From an uncultured Pseudomonadota bacterium (GTDB lineage Bacteria > Pseudomonadota > Gammaproteobacteria > Steroidobacterales > Steroidobacteraceae), in the NCBI GenBank assembly GCA_903862885.1, contig CAIOZU010000004.1, forward strand, positions 62,001 through 126,000: a stretch of DNA of 64,000 nt. Reading direction: 5' to 3'. The notes under the pieces were generated by a model that saw only the letters and a program-made list of their open reading frames with translations, had not been told where the DNA came from and did not search any database. The translations under genes and the position numbers were made by a program. This document shows positions 24,163 to 33,217 of the stretch, piece by piece (within the stretch, counting starts at the first letter, position 1; the number at the start of each line of letters is the position of its first letter).

Positions 24163-24981
24163 TTATAGCGGGGAAGGACTGGCGGCGAGATGCGCAAATT
24201 CGGCGGGTGAGAGGGTTTCCGCACGCCGTTTAGGATCGATGCCTGTGTCGTCGAAGGCCTGCGGACTGACCAGTCCGGCGACAGAGTTTCTAAGCGTTTT
24301 TCGGCGTTGACTGAAGGCGGCTGCCACCACCGCGGCGAAACGGGCAGGGTCTGGGACGGCAAACGGGGGTGTCGCGTGGGGCACTAGGCGCACAATCGAT
24401 GAGTAAACCCGCGGTGGCGGACGGAACGAGCCTGGACCGACGTCGAAGAGCCATTCAACGGAGCAATGAGCGGCGAGCATGACGGTTAAGCGTCCGTAGT
24501 CGGCGGTATCTGGCATGGCCGCCATGCGTGCCACCACTTCGCGTTGCAACATAAAGTGCATATCGGTAATAACTGAGCGCGCCGCTAGAAAGTGAAATAA
24601 CAGAGGCGTTGAGATGTTGTAGGGCAGATTGCCGCAGACCCGAAAGGGTGCACCGCCGGCATGTAGCGCCAGCAAATCCACTTTTAATGCGTTCGCCTCA
24701 TGAACGATGAGTTCGCCGATGGGTTGGGCGCTGGCTTTTAGCAGCGGGATCACGTCCCGATCGATTTCGATGACCTCTAATCGTTCGCTGCGCTGGAGCA
24801 GGGGTAGGGTCAAAGCGCCCAGACCGGGGCCAATTTCTAATAGCCGTTCATGATCTAAGGGGTCAATCGCATCGATGATGCGTGCGATCACCGTGGCGTC
24901 ATGCAAAAAATGCTGCCCAAAGCGTTTGCGGGCCCGATGTGGACCGTGATGTGTGCTCTGGCTGGGTGGCTTCAGGCTCAA
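24163..24981 (-). CDS. rsmA: 16S rRNA (adenine1518/1519-N6) dimethyltransferase
   Basis: RsmA (KsgA) dimethylates two adjacent adenines in helix 45 of 16S rRNA late in 30S assembly. Visible in order are RKRFGQHFLHDATVIARII, the SAM-binding LLEIGPGLGALT, the active-site NLPYNIST motif and FRPPPRVYSSIVRL, followed by the small C-terminal helical domain. Length (272) is normal. The ATG overlaps the pdxA stop by 4 bases. Confidence 0.97.
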   Translation of the reverse strand: MSLKPPSQSTHHGPHRARKRFGQHFLHDATVIARIIDAIDPLDHERLLEIGPGLGALTLPLLQRSERLEVIEIDRDVIPLLKASAQPIGELIVHEANALKVDLLALHAGGAPFRVCGNLPYNISTPLLFHFLAARSVITDMHFMLQREVVARMAAMPDTADYGRLTVMLAAHCSVEWLFDVGPGSFRPPPRVYSSIVRLVPHATPPFAVPDPARFAAVVAAAFSQRRKTLRNSVAGLVSPQAFDDTGIDPKRRAETLSPAEFAHLAASPSPL

Positions 24982-25970
24982 GCGCGTACACAGCGCAGCG
25001 CCAACTCAACGGCAGCAATCAGGCTTGAGGGATCCGCGCGGCCGGTGCCAGCCAAATCGATGGCGGTGCCGTGATCCACTGAGGTTCGAATGAAGGGCAA
25101 GCCTAAGGTGATATTCACCGCACGCCCGAAACCCGCGTACTTCAGAACCGGCAAACCCTGGTCGTGATACATCGCGAGCACCGCATCCACTTCTTTTAAG
25201 TGATGCGGCGTGAACGCTGTATCTGCGGGGAGGGGGCCGTGAACGCGCAGCCCTTCGGCTTGCGCCTGCCAGATCGCGGGGGTGATGATATCGATCTCTT
25301 CGCGACCCAAATGCCCGGACTCACCGGCGTGCGGATTTAAACCCAACACCGCCAGGCGGGGGGATTGAATGCCAAAGCGTGTGCGAAGACCGGCACTGAG
25401 AATACGTAAGGTGTTGACCAGATCCGTGGCGCGGAGGGCGGCGGGCACGGCGTGTAGGGGCACATGGGTGGTGGCCAGTGCCACCCGTAAGGTGTCGGCT
25501 ACCAGCAGCATCACCGGATGAGGTGTCCCCGAAAGCGCCGCTAAAAACTCGGTATGGCCACTGAAGGGCACACCGGACTCGCTAATGACACTTTTTTGGA
25601 CGGGGGCGGTGACCATCGCGGCAAAAGTACCCGCTAAGCACCCAGCCGCAGAAACTTTCAATAATTCAAGCACATAAGATGAGTTATGCGCATCTAAGCG
25701 ACCGGCTATACACGGCCGATTGAGGGGGATGGGGATCACTTGGAGCTGATGCGGTTGGTGGTCTCTCGCCGTCTCGGCGCTGACCACCCGAAGGGTCGGA
25801 TGGAGGCGCAGTTGTTGGGCGCGCTCGGCCAACAGCGTGGGATCCGCTAAGAACACGAGACGACACGGCCAATCGCGTTCGGCGAGAGCCAGACACAGAT
25901 CGGGGCCGACCCCGGCGGGCTCCCCAGAGGTGACCACCACCAAGGGTGAGGGGTGGGGCGCCGCCGTCAT
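24978..25970 (-). CDS. pdxA: 4-hydroxythreonine-4-phosphate dehydrogenase
   Basis: PdxA oxidises 4-phosphohydroxythreonine in the DXP-dependent pathway to pyridoxal phosphate. The 330-residue protein has TSGEPAGVGPDLCLAL, PFSGHTEFLA (metal/substrate His), LGLNPHAGESGHLG and MYHDQGLPVLKYAGFG, the expected blocks with zinc ligands. PLP is needed by several enzymes of this window (omega-aminotransferase, Dat, decarboxylase). Six bases separate it from surA upstream. Confidence 0.97.
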   Translation of the reverse strand: MTAAPHPSPLVVVTSGEPAGVGPDLCLALAERDWPCRLVFLADPTLLAERAQQLRLHPTLRVVSAETARDHQPHQLQVIPIPLNRPCIAGRLDAHNSSYVLELLKVSAAGCLAGTFAAMVTAPVQKSVISESGVPFSGHTEFLAALSGTPHPVMLLVADTLRVALATTHVPLHAVPAALRATDLVNTLRILSAGLRTRFGIQSPRLAVLGLNPHAGESGHLGREEIDIITPAIWQAQAEGLRVHGPLPADTAFTPHHLKEVDAVLAMYHDQGLPVLKYAGFGRAVNITLGLPFIRTSVDHGTAIDLAGTGRADPSSLIAAVELALRCVRA

Positions 25971-25976
25971 CAGTGG

Positions 25977-27284
25977 CTAGCCGCGGTAATCCACGAAAGC
26001 TTCGTCGCGCAGGCGCCGCAACCAAAGTTCCGTCTCTTCATCCAACTTACTAGCGCGAATTTTTTCAAAAGCGCGTCGGCGGCGATCATCAGCGCTCATG
26101 TCTTGTGTGCGAGTGCCGAGCATTTGAATGATGTGCCAGCCGTACTGACTGTGAAAAGGCTGAGTGATTTCATTCTCATGTAGTTCTGAGAGTTGTTGTT
26201 CGAATTCAGGTACAAACGTACCAGGTGTCGTCCAGCCCAAATCGCCGCCTTCGACGGCTGAGCCCGGATCTTCTGAGATCGCTTTGGCAATGGCGCTGAA
26301 GTCGTCATTGCCGTTGGCGATACGATCACGGATGGTCTGCAATCGGCCACGGACCGTCTCATCGTCTTGCAGTTCGTTGGTCTTTAGCAAAATATGTCGA
26401 GCATGCAGTTGCTCAACCATCATGGGCTGCGAATCATTCTTAAATTCATTAACACGAATGATGTGAAATCCTGACGGCGTACGTACCGGCTTGGATACTT
26501 CACCCGGCTTCATCTTGGCGACCGCATCAGCCATAAAAGACGGCAATTCATTGCCTTTCCGCCAACCGATCAAGCCGCGATCCAGCGCCGTTTGCGCCTG
26601 TGAATGGGCAACAGCCAGTTGTCCAAAATCTTCACCTGCGGTTGCGCGTTGGTAAAGTTCCTCTGCTTTTTTCTCTACTTGCTCTAGTTGCCCGGGTGAG
26701 GCGGCCTCTGGGAGCGACAGTAAAATGTGCGAGACGTTGTAGGATACTTCAGCGCTTTTGTCGCCGCTTTGCTTGGCAAGGAACTGATCCAACTCGCGGG
26801 GGCTCACATAAATTCTTGAGTAGACATCTCTTTGCCGTAGCAGAGACAAGGTCATTTCGTGGCGCAGCTGCTCTCGGTAGTCCGCATAGTTAATGCCTTC
26901 ATGCGCCAACACTTCTGGGAGCTTGCCGAAGTCCACGTGGTTTTGCTGAGCGACGTCGCGCAGTGCATTGTTCAATGCCTCATCAGCCACTTTGAGACCG
27001 ATCTTCTGTGCCCGCTGCATCTGAATCTCTTGTACCACCAAGCGTTCAGTGATCTGCTGACGGAGTACGGAGGGCGCCGGTAGGGGCGTGCCTTGCTCGC
27101 GTAGGCGGTGGGTGACTTCCGCGGTCTGTGCGTCAATTTGGCTTTGCAAGACCACGCCGTCATTGACGACCACCGCAATGCGGTCGAGTAATTCGCCTCG
27201 ACCACCGATCTCGCGGGTCTGGGCGAAAGAAGTGCTTGCAGTCGCAAGGCCTAACAGGGTCAAAAGAAGTAAAAAACGACGCAT
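25977..27284 (-). CDS. surA: Periplasmic chaperone/peptidyl-prolyl isomerase SurA
   Basis: SurA escorts unfolded outer-membrane proteins to the BAM complex. I start at the ATG giving MRRFLLLLTLLGLATASTSFAQ, a clear signal peptide; the longer open frame overlaps lptD and has no signal. The 435-residue protein has the N-terminal chaperone module (IAVVVNDGVVLQSQIDA, RLVVQEIQMQRA) and two parvulin domains, the first near VSHILLSLPE and LIGWRKGNELPSF, the second near ARHILLKTN and GDLGWTTPGTFVPEF. It starts four bases after the lptD stop; LptD is itself a SurA client. Confidence 0.96.
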   Translation of the reverse strand: MRRFLLLLTLLGLATASTSFAQTREIGGRGELLDRIAVVVNDGVVLQSQIDAQTAEVTHRLREQGTPLPAPSVLRQQITERLVVQEIQMQRAQKIGLKVADEALNNALRDVAQQNHVDFGKLPEVLAHEGINYADYREQLRHEMTLSLLRQRDVYSRIYVSPRELDQFLAKQSGDKSAEVSYNVSHILLSLPEAASPGQLEQVEKKAEELYQRATAGEDFGQLAVAHSQAQTALDRGLIGWRKGNELPSFMADAVAKMKPGEVSKPVRTPSGFHIIRVNEFKNDSQPMMVEQLHARHILLKTNELQDDETVRGRLQTIRDRIANGNDDFSAIAKAISEDPGSAVEGGDLGWTTPGTFVPEFEQQLSELHENEITQPFHSQYGWHIIQMLGTRTQDMSADDRRRRAFEKIRASKLDEETELWLRRLRDEAFVDYRG

Positions 27285-27288
27285 AAGG

Positions 27289-29499
27289 CTATGGTGCACC
27301 GGTGGTGGAGTTATCTGGTGAGTATCCCCGAATCGCCCGCTGTAGGAAAGCACCGGTACGGTCGGAACCATTAGAAAGGCCATTCAGTTCCACTTGTAAG
27401 GTGATGGAGGTATCGCGTGTGCCGCCAAAAGTGCTGACATAGTGCCGCGCAAGCAATTTCACTTTAAAACAACAAGCTTGATATTCGAAGCCGCCCAATG
27501 CATCCACGCTCGCGTGGTCCTTGAGGGAATAGAGTTCACGTGCGTAGACGGTCCAGCGATTAGCCAGTGGCCAGGCAAAAGACGCGTCTAATTGCTCTAA
27601 GAGGTCGCGTCTGAAGCGGTAGCCCAGATTGATGACCTCATTGTTTTCTGGCTGGTAGCGCACCCGTGCTTCACTCAGATCGCTCTGCCGATCGTGCGGG
27701 TTCCAGACCTCACCGACCGACAGATTCCAGTTTTGGTAAGCGGTTAAATCCACCTGCCCAACGACATCCGATGAGCTCGGCACTTTACTGATGGGCTCCG
27801 TGGGCAGCGAGATGCGGGGTGGCGTGAAATAGTAAATTTGCCCAAGCGTGGCACTCACGAGTTGTCGGCCAGATACCGGGTCGAGCCAGCGGCTGGTGGC
27901 GCCCGTCGCCAGTTGGTTTTCGTCAGCGATGCGATCACCGCCGACGTAGCGATTGGCGTTGTAAAGTTGTGTGTAGGTGAGATCCGGTGTGCCTGTATCA
28001 AAGACCGGCAGCGTGCTTTGCTCGCGGTAGGGCACATAGCTGTACAGTACCCGGGGTTCGAGGGTTTGTATCCAATGGCGAGTCTCACGTTCGAAGCTTA
28101 AGCCGGCATCGAGTGTTGCGATGGGAGCGGCCACCGAGGGGTGATCCGGTGCGGACGCTGTATTTTGCAGCTGGTATTGCAAGGCTTGATAGCCGATGGT
28201 TGGGGTGATGAAGGCCGCTGGGCTGCGCCACGTGTAGCTCAGGGTTGGATCGACGCTGTAGCGCAAACCCTCTACACCGACTGGCCGCACGAAATCAACG
28301 CCCTGAGCGCGCAGGTCAAACCCCAGTCCAAAGCCTTCGTTCCAATGGCCGTGTACGTCGATTTCTGGAGCGCGCGCATAGGGTCGGTCGGTCGGTGCAA
28401 TGGCTTGATCGATGGTTTGAAACTGATCGACGAGGCCGATAATTTGCCAATGTTCATCTAGATACGTTAAGCGCGCTGCGCGCTGCAAATAGGTGACGCT
28501 GGTGGCATCGGCGGCGCCTCCAAAATTTTGAAAGTACGCGCTATCGCTGACATAGTGAATGTTGGTATCAAGACGCAGATGGGGCGATAAGTCCGTTCGT
28601 TCTGTTAATGAAATATTCAATCGATCGCTATGACTGATCGAGTCATTGGGTACCCAATCGGTTTTGATGGTGCCAAGAGAGTGATCCGACATAAAGCGGA
28701 ATTCGGTGCCCAGCGACGCACCGCGTGATGAGAAAAAACCCGGCGTCAGGGTGGCATCGTAATTTGGAGCAATATCCCAGAAATAAGGGGCTGCTATTTG
28801 CACACCGCTGTTGGTGGTTTGGCCTATGATCGGAAACAAGAAACCGGAGCGGCGTTCGTCTCCAATCGGAAAAGACAGAGCGGGGAGATAGAGAAGCGGT
28901 ATCCCCTCGATGTCTAGGCGCACACTGCGAGCAAACCCCTCTTGCGTTTTTTGATTGATGACAATGCGATCGGCGTGCAGCATCCAGTCGGGTTTAAGTA
29001 GTGGGCAGCTCGTGTAGTCGACATGGGTGAGGGTTAACTTACCGCTTGGGTCCAGTAGCATGTTGCCTGCGCGGCCATGGCCATGACGGCTTAGCAAATC
29101 AAAGGTGCCATTTAAGAATTGACCGTTGCCATCGGCATTCCAGCTGCCGACATCACCGGCTAAGTGGATCTGCGGGTCGTGGTAATCCACGGCGCCGACG
29201 ACTTCAAAGGATTGGGTAACGCCCGCATAACTCGCCTGAGAGGCGGTGAGCGTTCGGGCGCCTTGGACGACGGTGACCGGTCCGGTGAGCGTGGTTTGGC
29301 CGCCAGAGGCAATCTCCGCCCCTGCGGTTAAAACGCGGATAGGTGCCAGTCGGTCATTCTGACTAACGGCGAGGGTCGGGGCCGCATCGATGGCATTCGT
29401 ACAGGGGTCGGGCGCGGCCACGGAAGCCCATAGCCCGGCGCTTGCGGCGACAGCCAGGTGTATCCGATGCCGTCTGAGGGTGAGGCCGGTGAGTGACAA
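27289..29499 (-). CDS. lptD: LPS-assembly protein LptD
   Basis: LptD is the outer-membrane barrel that inserts lipopolysaccharide. The N-terminal OstA/LptA-like domain (TTLTGPVTVVQGARTLTASQ) is followed by the LptD barrel. The four cysteines of the disulfide switch are kept: one after the signal (PDPCTN), one in DYTSCPLLKP, and the adjacent pair in YQACCFKVKL. The frame stays open to about 29592 but overlaps amgK and a palindromic promoter, so I place the start at a TTG giving the signal MSLTGLTLRRHRIHLAVAAS; a GTG at 29529 is the alternative. Length (736) is slightly below the enteric protein. Coupled to surA. Confidence 0.93.
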   Translation of the reverse strand: MSLTGLTLRRHRIHLAVAASAGLWASVAAPDPCTNAIDAAPTLAVSQNDRLAPIRVLTAGAEIASGGQTTLTGPVTVVQGARTLTASQASYAGVTQSFEVVGAVDYHDPQIHLAGDVGSWNADGNGQFLNGTFDLLSRHGHGRAGNMLLDPSGKLTLTHVDYTSCPLLKPDWMLHADRIVINQKTQEGFARSVRLDIEGIPLLYLPALSFPIGDERRSGFLFPIIGQTTNSGVQIAAPYFWDIAPNYDATLTPGFFSSRGASLGTEFRFMSDHSLGTIKTDWVPNDSISHSDRLNISLTERTDLSPHLRLDTNIHYVSDSAYFQNFGGAADATSVTYLQRAARLTYLDEHWQIIGLVDQFQTIDQAIAPTDRPYARAPEIDVHGHWNEGFGLGFDLRAQGVDFVRPVGVEGLRYSVDPTLSYTWRSPAAFITPTIGYQALQYQLQNTASAPDHPSVAAPIATLDAGLSFERETRHWIQTLEPRVLYSYVPYREQSTLPVFDTGTPDLTYTQLYNANRYVGGDRIADENQLATGATSRWLDPVSGRQLVSATLGQIYYFTPPRISLPTEPISKVPSSSDVVGQVDLTAYQNWNLSVGEVWNPHDRQSDLSEARVRYQPENNEVINLGYRFRRDLLEQLDASFAWPLANRWTVYARELYSLKDHASVDALGGFEYQACCFKVKLLARHYVSTFGGTRDTSITLQVELNGLSNGSDRTGAFLQRAIRGYSPDNSTTGAP

Positions 29500-29550
29500 C
29501 AGATGGACCCAGTCGTGTGCAATAACCACCGCGGTAGCGGCTCGGGACGC

Positions 29551-29558
29551 ATTATAAT
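29551..29558. promoter_or_regulatory. Palindromic -10 element serving both lptD and amgK
   Basis: ATTATAAT is its own reverse complement and supplies a perfect TATAAT on each strand in the narrow space between the two divergent genes. On the plus strand, transcription would begin near 29565, favouring the amgK ATG at 29592. On the minus strand it would begin near 29544, which excludes the longest lptD frame. No good -35 is visible on either side. Confidence 0.45.
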
Positions 29559-29591
29559 CGCACCGCCATGGTGTCTGATACCGAAGCTGCA

Positions 29592-30608
29592 ATGGATGTG
29601 CGCCGTGAGGCCCTGCAATCTTGGTTAAACCGGGATTTGGGGCTTTCGTGCACCCGTGTGGCGCCGGCGTCAGCAGATGCCAGTTTCAGGCGCTATTTTC
29701 GGGTCCATGAAGGGGCGCGCAGCCTGATTGTCATGGATGCCCCACCGGATCGCGAGAACTTGACGCCTTTTATTGTGGCAGCGCAGGCGTTGCGCGAAAT
29801 GGGCGTGATGGTGCCTGTGGTGTTAGAAGCTGACCATGAGCGCGGATTTTTGCTGCTGACTGATTTGGGCTCGACCCACTATTTGGCCGCTTTGGCCGAC
29901 CGATCTAAAGGCCCCGAACTGTACCGGGCGGCGACCGACAGCCTGATCAAAATTCAGGTGCGTGGCCAGGAAGCCGCCACCCGGCTGTCAAGTTATGACG
30001 CAGCGGAATTGGATCGGGAGTTGCAATTGCTGCCGGAGTGGTTCGTCACCCGGCACCTGCAAGCTGAGCTTGTAGCTGCCGACCGTGCCTTGATATCCCG
30101 TCACTCGGCTTTGTTGTCGCAAGCCGCGCTTGAGCAGCCACAGGTGTATGTGCACCGCGACTATCATTCCCGCAACCTGATGATGGCGACAACCGATGGA
30201 CCTGGCATTCTTGATTTTCAAGACGCCATCCGTGGCGCATTGACCTACGATCTGGTGTCTCTTTTTAAGGATTGCTACATCGAGTGGCCGCGTGCTCAGG
30301 TCGTCGAGTGGGTGATGGATTATCGCCGCCGTTTGGAGCGCGCCGGCCTCTCGATCTCCGTCGATCAGGCCGATTTCATTCGTTGGTTTGATTGGATGGG
30401 TTTACAACGACACTTAAAAGTGCTCGGGATCTTTGCTCGTCTGTGGTATCGAGATGGCAAGGTCTCTTATTTGAAAGATCTCCCCTTGGTGCTGCGTTAT
30501 GTGTTGGACACCACCGCCGCCTATGGCGAGCTGGCCGAGTTGCATGCCTGGTTGAGTCAGTTAGCCAATGACCGCTTTGCGAAGGCGCAGGCGCGCGTGC
30601 TGACATGA
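29592..30608 (+). CDS. amgK: N-acetylmuramate/N-acetylglucosamine anomeric kinase
   Basis: AmgK phosphorylates MurNAc at C1 in the peptidoglycan-recycling shortcut that bypasses de novo UDP-MurNAc synthesis. It has the aminoglycoside-phosphotransferase fold: SADASFRRYFRV (nucleotide loop), catalytic VYVHRDYHSRNLMM and metal-binding GILDFQDAIRG. I choose the ATG giving MDVRREALQSWLNRDLG, which matches the family start and fits the upstream -10; an ATG 24 bases earlier is possible. The stop overlaps murU by 4 bases. amgK-murU next to lptD is also the arrangement in Pseudomonas. Confidence 0.94.
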   Translation: MDVRREALQSWLNRDLGLSCTRVAPASADASFRRYFRVHEGARSLIVMDAPPDRENLTPFIVAAQALREMGVMVPVVLEADHERGFLLLTDLGSTHYLAALADRSKGPELYRAATDSLIKIQVRGQEAATRLSSYDAAELDRELQLLPEWFVTRHLQAELVAADRALISRHSALLSQAALEQPQVYVHRDYHSRNLMMATTDGPGILDFQDAIRGALTYDLVSLFKDCYIEWPRAQVVEWVMDYRRRLERAGLSISVDQADFIRWFDWMGLQRHLKVLGIFARLWYRDGKVSYLKDLPLVLRYVLDTTAAYGELAELHAWLSQLANDRFAKAQARVLT

Positions 30609-31324
30609 AGGTGCCGCGCGCCATGTTGCTGGCGGCCGGGCGCGGCGAGCGTATGCGACCCTTGACCGATCACTTACCCAAACCCTTACTGCGAGTGGCG
30701 GATAAGCCGTTGATTGTGTGGCATCTGGAGCGGTTGGCGGCGGCGGATGTGACTGAAGTGGTCATTAACTTGTCTTGGTGTGGCGAGCAGTTGCGAGCGG
30801 CGCTGGGTAGCGGGGCTGCTTTGGGTTTGCACATTCACTGGCTGGATGAGGGTCCCACGCCGTTAGAGACCGCCGGCGGGATTCGCAATGCCTTGTCCCT
30901 ATTCGGTGAGGAGCCGTTTGTGGTGATTAACGCGGATATTTTTACCGATGGCCTGCCGCCTTTTTCTTTACCGAAGGGCCGGCTCGCGCATCTGTTGCTG
31001 GTGCCTAATCCGCCTCAGCATCCGGCGGGTGACTTCGGTTTGGAAGCGGGTGAGCTGCGTCTGACCGGCGCACGCCGGTATACTTTTTCTGGCATGGGTA
31101 TTTATTCGCCGACCCTCTTTGCTGACTTGGCCCCTGGCCGTTGGCCTTTAAGGCCGGTGCTCGATCGGGCCTTACACGCGGGGTTGATCAGCGCCGAGCT
31201 ACATACGGGCCGCTGGGTTGATGTGGGAACACCGGAGCGATTAGAGCGCTTGAATGTCATGCTGGCGACGGGTGACGGTCTCGCCTCCAGCGTGGACTCG
31301 CTCAGCACAGGGAACGATCAATGA
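30605..31324 (+). CDS. murU: N-acetylmuramate-1-phosphate uridylyltransferase
   Basis: MurU converts MurNAc-1-phosphate and UTP to UDP-MurNAc, completing the AmgK shortcut that gives intrinsic fosfomycin tolerance in bacteria that have it (family knowledge). The 239-residue nucleotidyltransferase has [22 protein letters not shown] (signature GXGXRXRPLT...PKP), [10 protein letters not shown] and VINADIFTD (metal Asp), and [12 protein letters not shown] near the end. Its length and lack of a C-terminal hexapeptide domain fit MurU rather than GlmU. Its stop overlaps lipA by 4 bases. Confidence 0.94.
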   Translation: MKVPRAMLLAAGRGERMRPLTDHLPKPLLRVADKPLIVWHLERLAAADVTEVVINLSWCGEQLRAALGSGAALGLHIHWLDEGPTPLETAGGIRNALSLFGEEPFVVINADIFTDGLPPFSLPKGRLAHLLLVPNPPQHPAGDFGLEAGELRLTGARRYTFSGMGIYSPTLFADLAPGRWPLRPVLDRALHAGLISAELHTGRWVDVGTPERLERLNVMLATGDGLASSVDSLSTGNDQ

Positions 31325-32289
31325 CCACTAAAAGCGGTGAAAAGTACACGACGCCGCAAGGTTTTTCGGCCATTCGCGATGGCATTAAAGCGAGTTCGAG
31401 CGAAGCGCCTTTGGTGCGTGAAGCGAAACCCGCTTGGTTGCGCGCGGTGATGCCTTCGGGCGAGGGCTTTAATAAGGTGCGAGACGTTGTTAAAGCGCAC
31501 CGCTTAGTGACGGTATGCGAGGAGGCCAAGTGTCCCAACATCGGTGAGTGCTGGAATGCGGGCACCGCCACGTTGATGTTGATGGGTGCGGTGTGCACGC
31601 GCGCGTGTCGATTCTGCGCTGTCGACACGGGTAACCCTAAAGGGTGGCTCGATGCAGAGGAGCCGCTGCATGTCGCGCGAACAGTAGAGCTCATGAATTT
31701 GCGCTACGTGGTATTGACCTCGGTCAATCGAGATGATTTAGAAGATGGCGGGGCAGGCCACTACGCCGCGTGTGTTCGTGCCATTAAGGCCTCCCGTCCA
31801 GCCACGGCGGTCGAGGCGCTGACGCCTGATTTTCAGGGCAGTGTCGCTGCCGTTCATCAGGTGCTCGACAGTGGGCTTGAGGTGTTTGCGCAAAATATCG
31901 AGACCGTCTTGCGTCTTACTCATCCCGTCAGAGATCCACGCGCTGGTTACCAACAGACACTATCGGTGCTGCTCGAGGCGAAGCGCTATCGGCCCTCTGT
32001 GCTCACAAAATCCAGCTTGATGTTGGGACTGGGTGAAACCGATGAGGAAATTGACCAGTGTCTGCAAGACTTGCGTGGCGCACAGGTTGATTTGGTGACG
32101 CTAGGTCAGTATCTGCGACCTACCCTGCATCATCTGCCGGTGGAGCGTTACGTGACGCCTGCGGAATTCCAACGATGGCGTGATCGCGCGCTGGCGTTAG
32201 GTTTTCTGGAATGTGTGTCAGGACCCATGGTTCGTTCTAGCTATCGCGCTGAGCGCGCGCTTGAGCGCAATAACGCGGGTTTGCGATGA
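31321..32289 (+). CDS. lipA: Lipoyl synthase
   Basis: LipA inserts two sulfurs into protein-bound octanoyl groups. The 322-residue radical-SAM protein has the auxiliary cluster motif [12 protein letters not shown] (CX4CX5C) and the radical-SAM CTRACRFC (CX3CX2C). Also present are the GNPKGWLD-type linker and the C-terminal [11 protein letters not shown], whose RSSYRA stretch coordinates the auxiliary cluster. It is coupled by 4-base overlaps to murU before it and lipB after it, an unusual union of lipoate and muropeptide-recycling genes. Confidence 0.98.
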   Translation: MTTKSGEKYTTPQGFSAIRDGIKASSSEAPLVREAKPAWLRAVMPSGEGFNKVRDVVKAHRLVTVCEEAKCPNIGECWNAGTATLMLMGAVCTRACRFCAVDTGNPKGWLDAEEPLHVARTVELMNLRYVVLTSVNRDDLEDGGAGHYAACVRAIKASRPATAVEALTPDFQGSVAAVHQVLDSGLEVFAQNIETVLRLTHPVRDPRAGYQQTLSVLLEAKRYRPSVLTKSSLMLGLGETDEEIDQCLQDLRGAQVDLVTLGQYLRPTLHHLPVERYVTPAEFQRWRDRALALGFLECVSGPMVRSSYRAERALERNNAGLR

Positions 32290-32942
32290 CGCCGATTGTG
32301 CGTTGGCTGGGGTGTGTCGAGTATGAACCCACGTGGCGCGCCATGCAGCAGTTCACTGAGACGCGTGGTGCAGATACAGCCGATGAAGTGTGGTGCTTAA
32401 CTCACCCCGCGGTGTTTACCTTAGGCATGAATGGCAACCCGGCCCATGTGTTGGCGGCGGGCGATATTCCTGTGATTCAGACCGATCGTGGCGGTCAGGT
32501 CACTTACCATGGTCCTGGGCAGTTGGTGATCTATCCGCTCATTGATTTACGACGCAGTGATTTGGGGATACGGGATGTGGTCACCGCCTTGGAGTCAGCA
32601 CTCATTGCGCTGTTGGCTATGCATGGAAAGCACGCGGTGGCGCGTCGCGATGCGCCGGGTGTCTACGTCGCTGGTGCAAAAACAGCGAGCATTGGTCTGC
32701 GGGTGCGCCGCGGCGCTTGTTACCACGGACTGGCCTTAAATGTATCGATGGATCTGACGCCCTTCACTCGCATTAACCCGTGTGGTGATGCGGGGCTTGA
32801 GATCACGGATTTAGAGCGTTTAGGCGTTCATCTGCCGGTCGCTGATGCCGCCCGCCAGTTAGTGCCTCTACTGTGTCAGCAGCTTAAATTATCGGGCGAT
32901 GTGCGTGCGCAGGTGGCTCGGGTCATTCCGAGTGGCACTTAA
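32286..32942 (+). CDS. lipB: Octanoyltransferase
   Basis: LipB moves octanoate from acyl carrier protein to lipoyl domains, giving LipA its substrate. The 218-residue protein shows [24 protein letters not shown] (signature) and [24 protein letters not shown] with the catalytic Lys. The acyl-thioester Cys is expected within [15 protein letters not shown]. It starts inside the lipA stop and ends overlapping the convergent ybeD stop by 4 bases, so no terminator separates the two operons. Confidence 0.97.
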   Translation: MTPIVRWLGCVEYEPTWRAMQQFTETRGADTADEVWCLTHPAVFTLGMNGNPAHVLAAGDIPVIQTDRGGQVTYHGPGQLVIYPLIDLRRSDLGIRDVVTALESALIALLAMHGKHAVARRDAPGVYVAGAKTASIGLRVRRGACYHGLALNVSMDLTPFTRINPCGDAGLEITDLERLGVHLPVADAARQLVPLLCQQLKLSGDVRAQVARVIPSGT

Positions 32943-33217
32943 AGTGCAAATATCAACAGACCCGTGGCATGCATTTGTCGATAAATGCGGTCCAAGTGCT
33001 CGCGGCTTTGAATGTGCACTGTGATGGTCAGTGACACATAGGTTCGGTCTCGACTCATGCGCTCTTGAATTTCGATCACTGACTCTGCCCCGACCTCGGC
33101 ATGAATCACCTCAAGCATCCGTACCCGAAACTCATCGGTGTGACGGCCCATGGCTTTCACGGGATGAGCGCCTGGGAACTCGAGTAAGGAGGGCGGGGTG
33201 CTCGGTGTGTCACTCAT
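32939..33217 (-). CDS. YbeD/DUF493 family protein
   Basis: A 92-residue DUF493 protein, the small ferredoxin-like fold that accompanies dacA and lipB in Gammaproteobacteria. It shows [13 protein letters not shown] near the N-terminus, VIHAEVG, and the ending [15 protein letters not shown]. coli YbeD has an ACT-like fold with a presumed regulatory role; the ligand is unknown. Its start overlaps the dat stop by 4 bases, making it the last gene of the elongation operon. [17 protein letters not shown] forms the central strands. Confidence 0.9.
   Translation of the reverse strand: MSDTPSTPPSLLEFPGAHPVKAMGRHTDEFRVRMLEVIHAEVGAESVIEIQERMSRDRTYVSLTITVHIQSREHLDRIYRQMHATGLLIFAL

Noticed and set aside
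27285-27383. Longer N-terminus for SurA
   Set aside because: The extra 33 codons lie within lptD and would bury the clear signal peptide.
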